Assembly: GCA_964370795.1 (NCBI GenBank)
Contig: CAYJME010000120.1
Location: 1 to 9,852, forward strand
DNA from: JAHFOW01 sp964370795
GTDB taxonomy: Bacteria > Planctomycetota > Brocadiia > Brocadiales > Brocadiaceae
Direction of reading: 5' to 3'
DNA length: 9,852 nt
Part shown: piece by piece, positions 8,366 through 9,852 of the stretch
How the letters are laid out: each line of letters begins with the position of its first letter
Position numbering within the stretch: the first letter of the stretch is position 1
Made by a program: the position numbers and the translations under genes
The notes under the pieces: model-generated
The model's input: the letters and a program-made list of their open reading frames with translations, nothing else
What the model was told of the DNA's origin: nothing
The model's database searches: none

Positions 8366-8388
8366 CTTTTTTTCTTTTAGAAAAAAAG
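8366..8388. repeat. AT-rich inverted repeat downstream of the transposase gene
   Basis: CTTTTTTTCT (8366-8375) and AGAAAAAAAG (8379-8388) are perfect 10-base arms around a TTT loop, 27 bases beyond the transposase stop. It may mark the transposase-distal end of the insertion sequence or serve as a weak terminator. The T and A tracts also make a chance inverted repeat more likely than for a GC-rich stem. Confidence 0.4.
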
Positions 8389-8415
8389 AATTAAAAGTTC
8401 TTTAAAAACCAACGA

Positions 8416-9660
8416 CTACAAAGCCATAGCCCAGGGGACGTTTTTTGCTTTGAGATTTTGAATATGAACCATTTCATCATAGGTTGTACCCTGAGACCAA
8501 AGAGCAAAAAGGATTTTGATCCATTTTTTGGCTAGGTTGCGCAGGATGGTAGAATGATTTTGGTTTCTCTGCTTGTGGTAATCATAATATGCCCTTGCCC
8601 AGGATGAGTAGCTGATACTGGTAAATGCCCAGTCGTGAAAAGTCCTTCTGAGGGATATTACGCAGGCATAACGCAGAGACCCACTTCTCCATTTTCCACT
8701 TTCTTTGACACACGGTACGCAGCCGGAGGGGTTTGCGATTTGCTCTGCGGACTGAAAGCGGTGATGGCCGTCTTTGCCATTCGGTCCAAGGGCTGCGACC
8801 AGTTCAGGGGCAAGACGTTCACCGACTCCAGGCAAACTCTTAATCGAAGCAGATTCGGGCAGCTTATCCAGGATGGTCTGGATTTCCTGTTCATAGTGTG
8901 CAATATGTTCTTTGAGATTTTCGAGTTGATCGAGAAGCATTCTCAGGCGAAGTCGTCCGGAGCGGGCCACTACCTTATCGGGTTGAAGGGTTGAAGATTG
9001 AATAGTATTCCAGAGTTCGTCTGCTTTTGCGGGACACGGGTGGCGATGTTTCTTGAGGAACGCAAAGAATGCCTTTTTTGTACAGGTGCTCAGGGTGTCA
9101 TGGTCAGGAAATGCCTTGAAAAACTTAATGAATATCTGTGAATCCGGAGAGAATATATTGAGCGCCTTTGGATAGAATTCCTTCAGACAGGAAATAATCC
9201 GGTTGGTAACACTTGATTTTTCATCAATCACTTTACGCAGGTCACTGCAAAGCCTGTCGAGGAGCCTGTAATCTTCAGGAAGCGGGTTGAGCGGTTGAAA
9301 CAGGTGGCGGTCTGTTCGCAAGATGTGTCCGAGCGATAGGGCGTCGAGGACGTCAGATTTTGCCTTTGAAAGCACATGCCGATCCTTGTAGCGATTAACC
9401 GCCTTTGGATTGATGGCATAGACGGTGTAGCCTTTGTGCAAGAGTTCATGTACCAGAAGTCCACGGCTTGTTTCGATGGCAACCAAAACGAGGCTGGGGG
9501 ATGGCTGATGGTTTGCAATGTGTGAATGAAGCAAGGCAAACCCATCGCAGGTGTGATCAATCCGAAATTGATCGAGTGTTTTTGCTGAGTCATCAGTGAT
9601 AACAATATCGTGATGGTCATCAGCCCAGTCAATACCGACATAAATCATTTTTTGTTCCAT
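8416..9660 (-). CDS. IS110-family transposase (DEDD plus serine recombinase)
   Basis: A 414-residue, apparently intact transposase that excises and inserts its element as a circle, guided in this family by a bridge RNA. The N-terminal RuvC-like DEDD domain shows D11 (VGIDWADDHHD), E63 (AIETSRG), and D103 and D106 (KSDVLDALSL). A helical middle region, about 130-265, contains a coiled segment (LLDQLENLKEHIAHYEQEI). The C-terminal Transposase_20 domain begins at SIKSLPGVGERLAPELVAALG (about 272-291), and the likely catalytic serine is S321 in GCVPCVKESGK. All expected catalytic residues are present, so the copy may be active. The start at 9660 is backed by a strong AAGGAGA (plus-strand 9669-9675) eight bases upstream; a second Met at residue 5 is a less well placed alternative. 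Plus-strand open frames inside it show no recognisable protein. Confidence 0.96.
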   Translation of the reverse strand: MEQKMIYVGIDWADDHHDIVITDDSAKTLDQFRIDHTCDGFALLHSHIANHQPSPSLVLVAIETSRGLLVHELLHKGYTVYAINPKAVNRYKDRHVLSKAKSDVLDALSLGHILRTDRHLFQPLNPLPEDYRLLDRLCSDLRKVIDEKSSVTNRIISCLKEFYPKALNIFSPDSQIFIKFFKAFPDHDTLSTCTKKAFFAFLKKHRHPCPAKADELWNTIQSSTLQPDKVVARSGRLRLRMLLDQLENLKEHIAHYEQEIQTILDKLPESASIKSLPGVGERLAPELVAALGPNGKDGHHRFQSAEQIANPSGCVPCVKESGKWRSGSLRYACVISLRRTFHDWAFTSISYSSWARAYYDYHKQRNQNHSTILRNLAKKWIKILFALWSQGTTYDEMVHIQNLKAKNVPWAMAL

Positions 9661-9852
9661 TACGTTAGTCTCCTTACATGAAAAAGTGTTTGTGATTACT
9701 AAGAGAGAGCGATCTACTTCTGTTAGCTGTTGATGGCCTTATATGGACTTTTTTCAGAACATTCTATTGATCATACAGTTGCAGAAATTAGCAAAGAAAG
9801 ATGAGTATGGTCTACACAAGGTCATCGTGTGACAGGGTGGATTTGACTCTAT
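9661..9852 (-). other. Non-coding flank upstream of the transposase, candidate bridge-RNA region
   Basis: These 192 bases carry no convincing gene. Next to the transposase start is the AAGGAGA ribosome site. Farther up is an imperfect hairpin at 9810-9833: GTC-t-ACAC pairs with GTGTGAC around a 9-base loop, with one bulged T. IS110-group elements are known to encode a structured bridge RNA in this position, transcribed from a promoter formed when the element circularises. I infer the same here from position, family and length. The sequence alone does not show the target- and donor-binding loops. Confidence 0.4.

Larger units (their letters stand above)
8366..9852 (-). mobile_element. IS110-family insertion sequence (ends not resolved)
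   Basis: One intact IS110-type transposase with a short downstream flank and at least 192 bases of non-coding DNA upstream that run off the window. This family makes no target duplication and often has no clear terminal inverted repeats, so neither boundary can be placed from one copy; the lower coordinate is only a guess at the AT-rich inverted repeat. The longer non-coding flank lies on the upstream side of the transposase gene. That favours the IS110 group (bridge RNA upstream) over the IS1111 group (downstream). The element sits tail-to-tail with malQ and has not disrupted it. Confidence 0.6.

Noticed and set aside
8175..8415. CRISPR array or tRNA gene in the malQ-transposase gap
   Set aside because: There are no regularly spaced direct repeats and no cloverleaf arms or TTCRA-type T-loop in the region.
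8635..8994. 119-codon plus-strand open frame inside the transposase gene
   Set aside because: It is antisense to well-conserved transposase motifs and its translation resembles no protein family.
8980..9003. GGTTGAAG-like short repeats, also near 8179-8194 and 9287-9298, as a possible repeat family
   Set aside because: The copies are imperfect and too short, and those inside the transposase encode ordinary residues (TLQP, FQPLNP), so chance low complexity explains them.

Overview
The window reads as bacterial accessory chromosome: five tightly packed plus-strand genes (58-8174), followed by a convergent, intact IS110-family insertion sequence on the minus strand (transposase 8416-9660). Base composition is moderately AT-rich. 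The gene mix is a B12-type radical SAM enzyme, a large PAS/GAF hybrid-input histidine kinase with a sigma-54 response regulator, and a plant/bacterial-type amylomaltase. It would fit an anaerobic environmental bacterium such as an anammox planctomycete (Brocadiales), a deltaproteobacterium or a Nitrospirae-like lineage. That placement is an impression from protein style, not a demonstrated assignment.

Layout. 1-57: short leader with a Shine-Dalgarno. 58-1809: cobalamin-binding-domain radical SAM protein. 1796-4978: membrane sensor histidine kinase (TM, Cache-like sensor, TM, HAMP, PAS, GAF, PAS, HisKA, HATPase) that starts inside the end of the radical SAM gene. 5002-6405: NtrC-family response regulator (REC, AAA+ with GAFTGA, Fis HTH). 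6406-6478: short gap with a small hairpin. 6479-6685: 68-residue four-cysteine protein of unknown function. 6678-8174: malQ, overlapping it by 8 bases. 8175-8415: intergenic region with a probable terminator, a 16-bp-armed REP-like palindrome and a second AT-rich hairpin. 8416-9660 (minus): IS110-family DEDD/Ser transposase. 9661-9852: its upstream non-coding end, where IS110-group elements normally encode their bridge RNA.

How the genes may work together. The kinase and regulator form a cognate pair: an extracytoplasmic or intracellular signal leads to phosphorylation of D55 and then to sigma-54 promoter activation. The overlap with the radical SAM gene suggests that enzyme is co-translated with the sensor. 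The Cys4 protein and MalQ (alpha-1,4-glucan disproportionation, glycogen/maltodextrin metabolism) are probably co-transcribed, but no direct functional link to the signalling pair is visible. I saw no convincing -24/-12 promoter in the non-coding parts of the window, so the regulon probably lies elsewhere. I did not find a clearly novel multi-gene system. The points most worth a second look are the radical SAM/kinase coupling, the Cys4 microprotein fused translationally to malQ, and the IS110 flank beside a palindrome.
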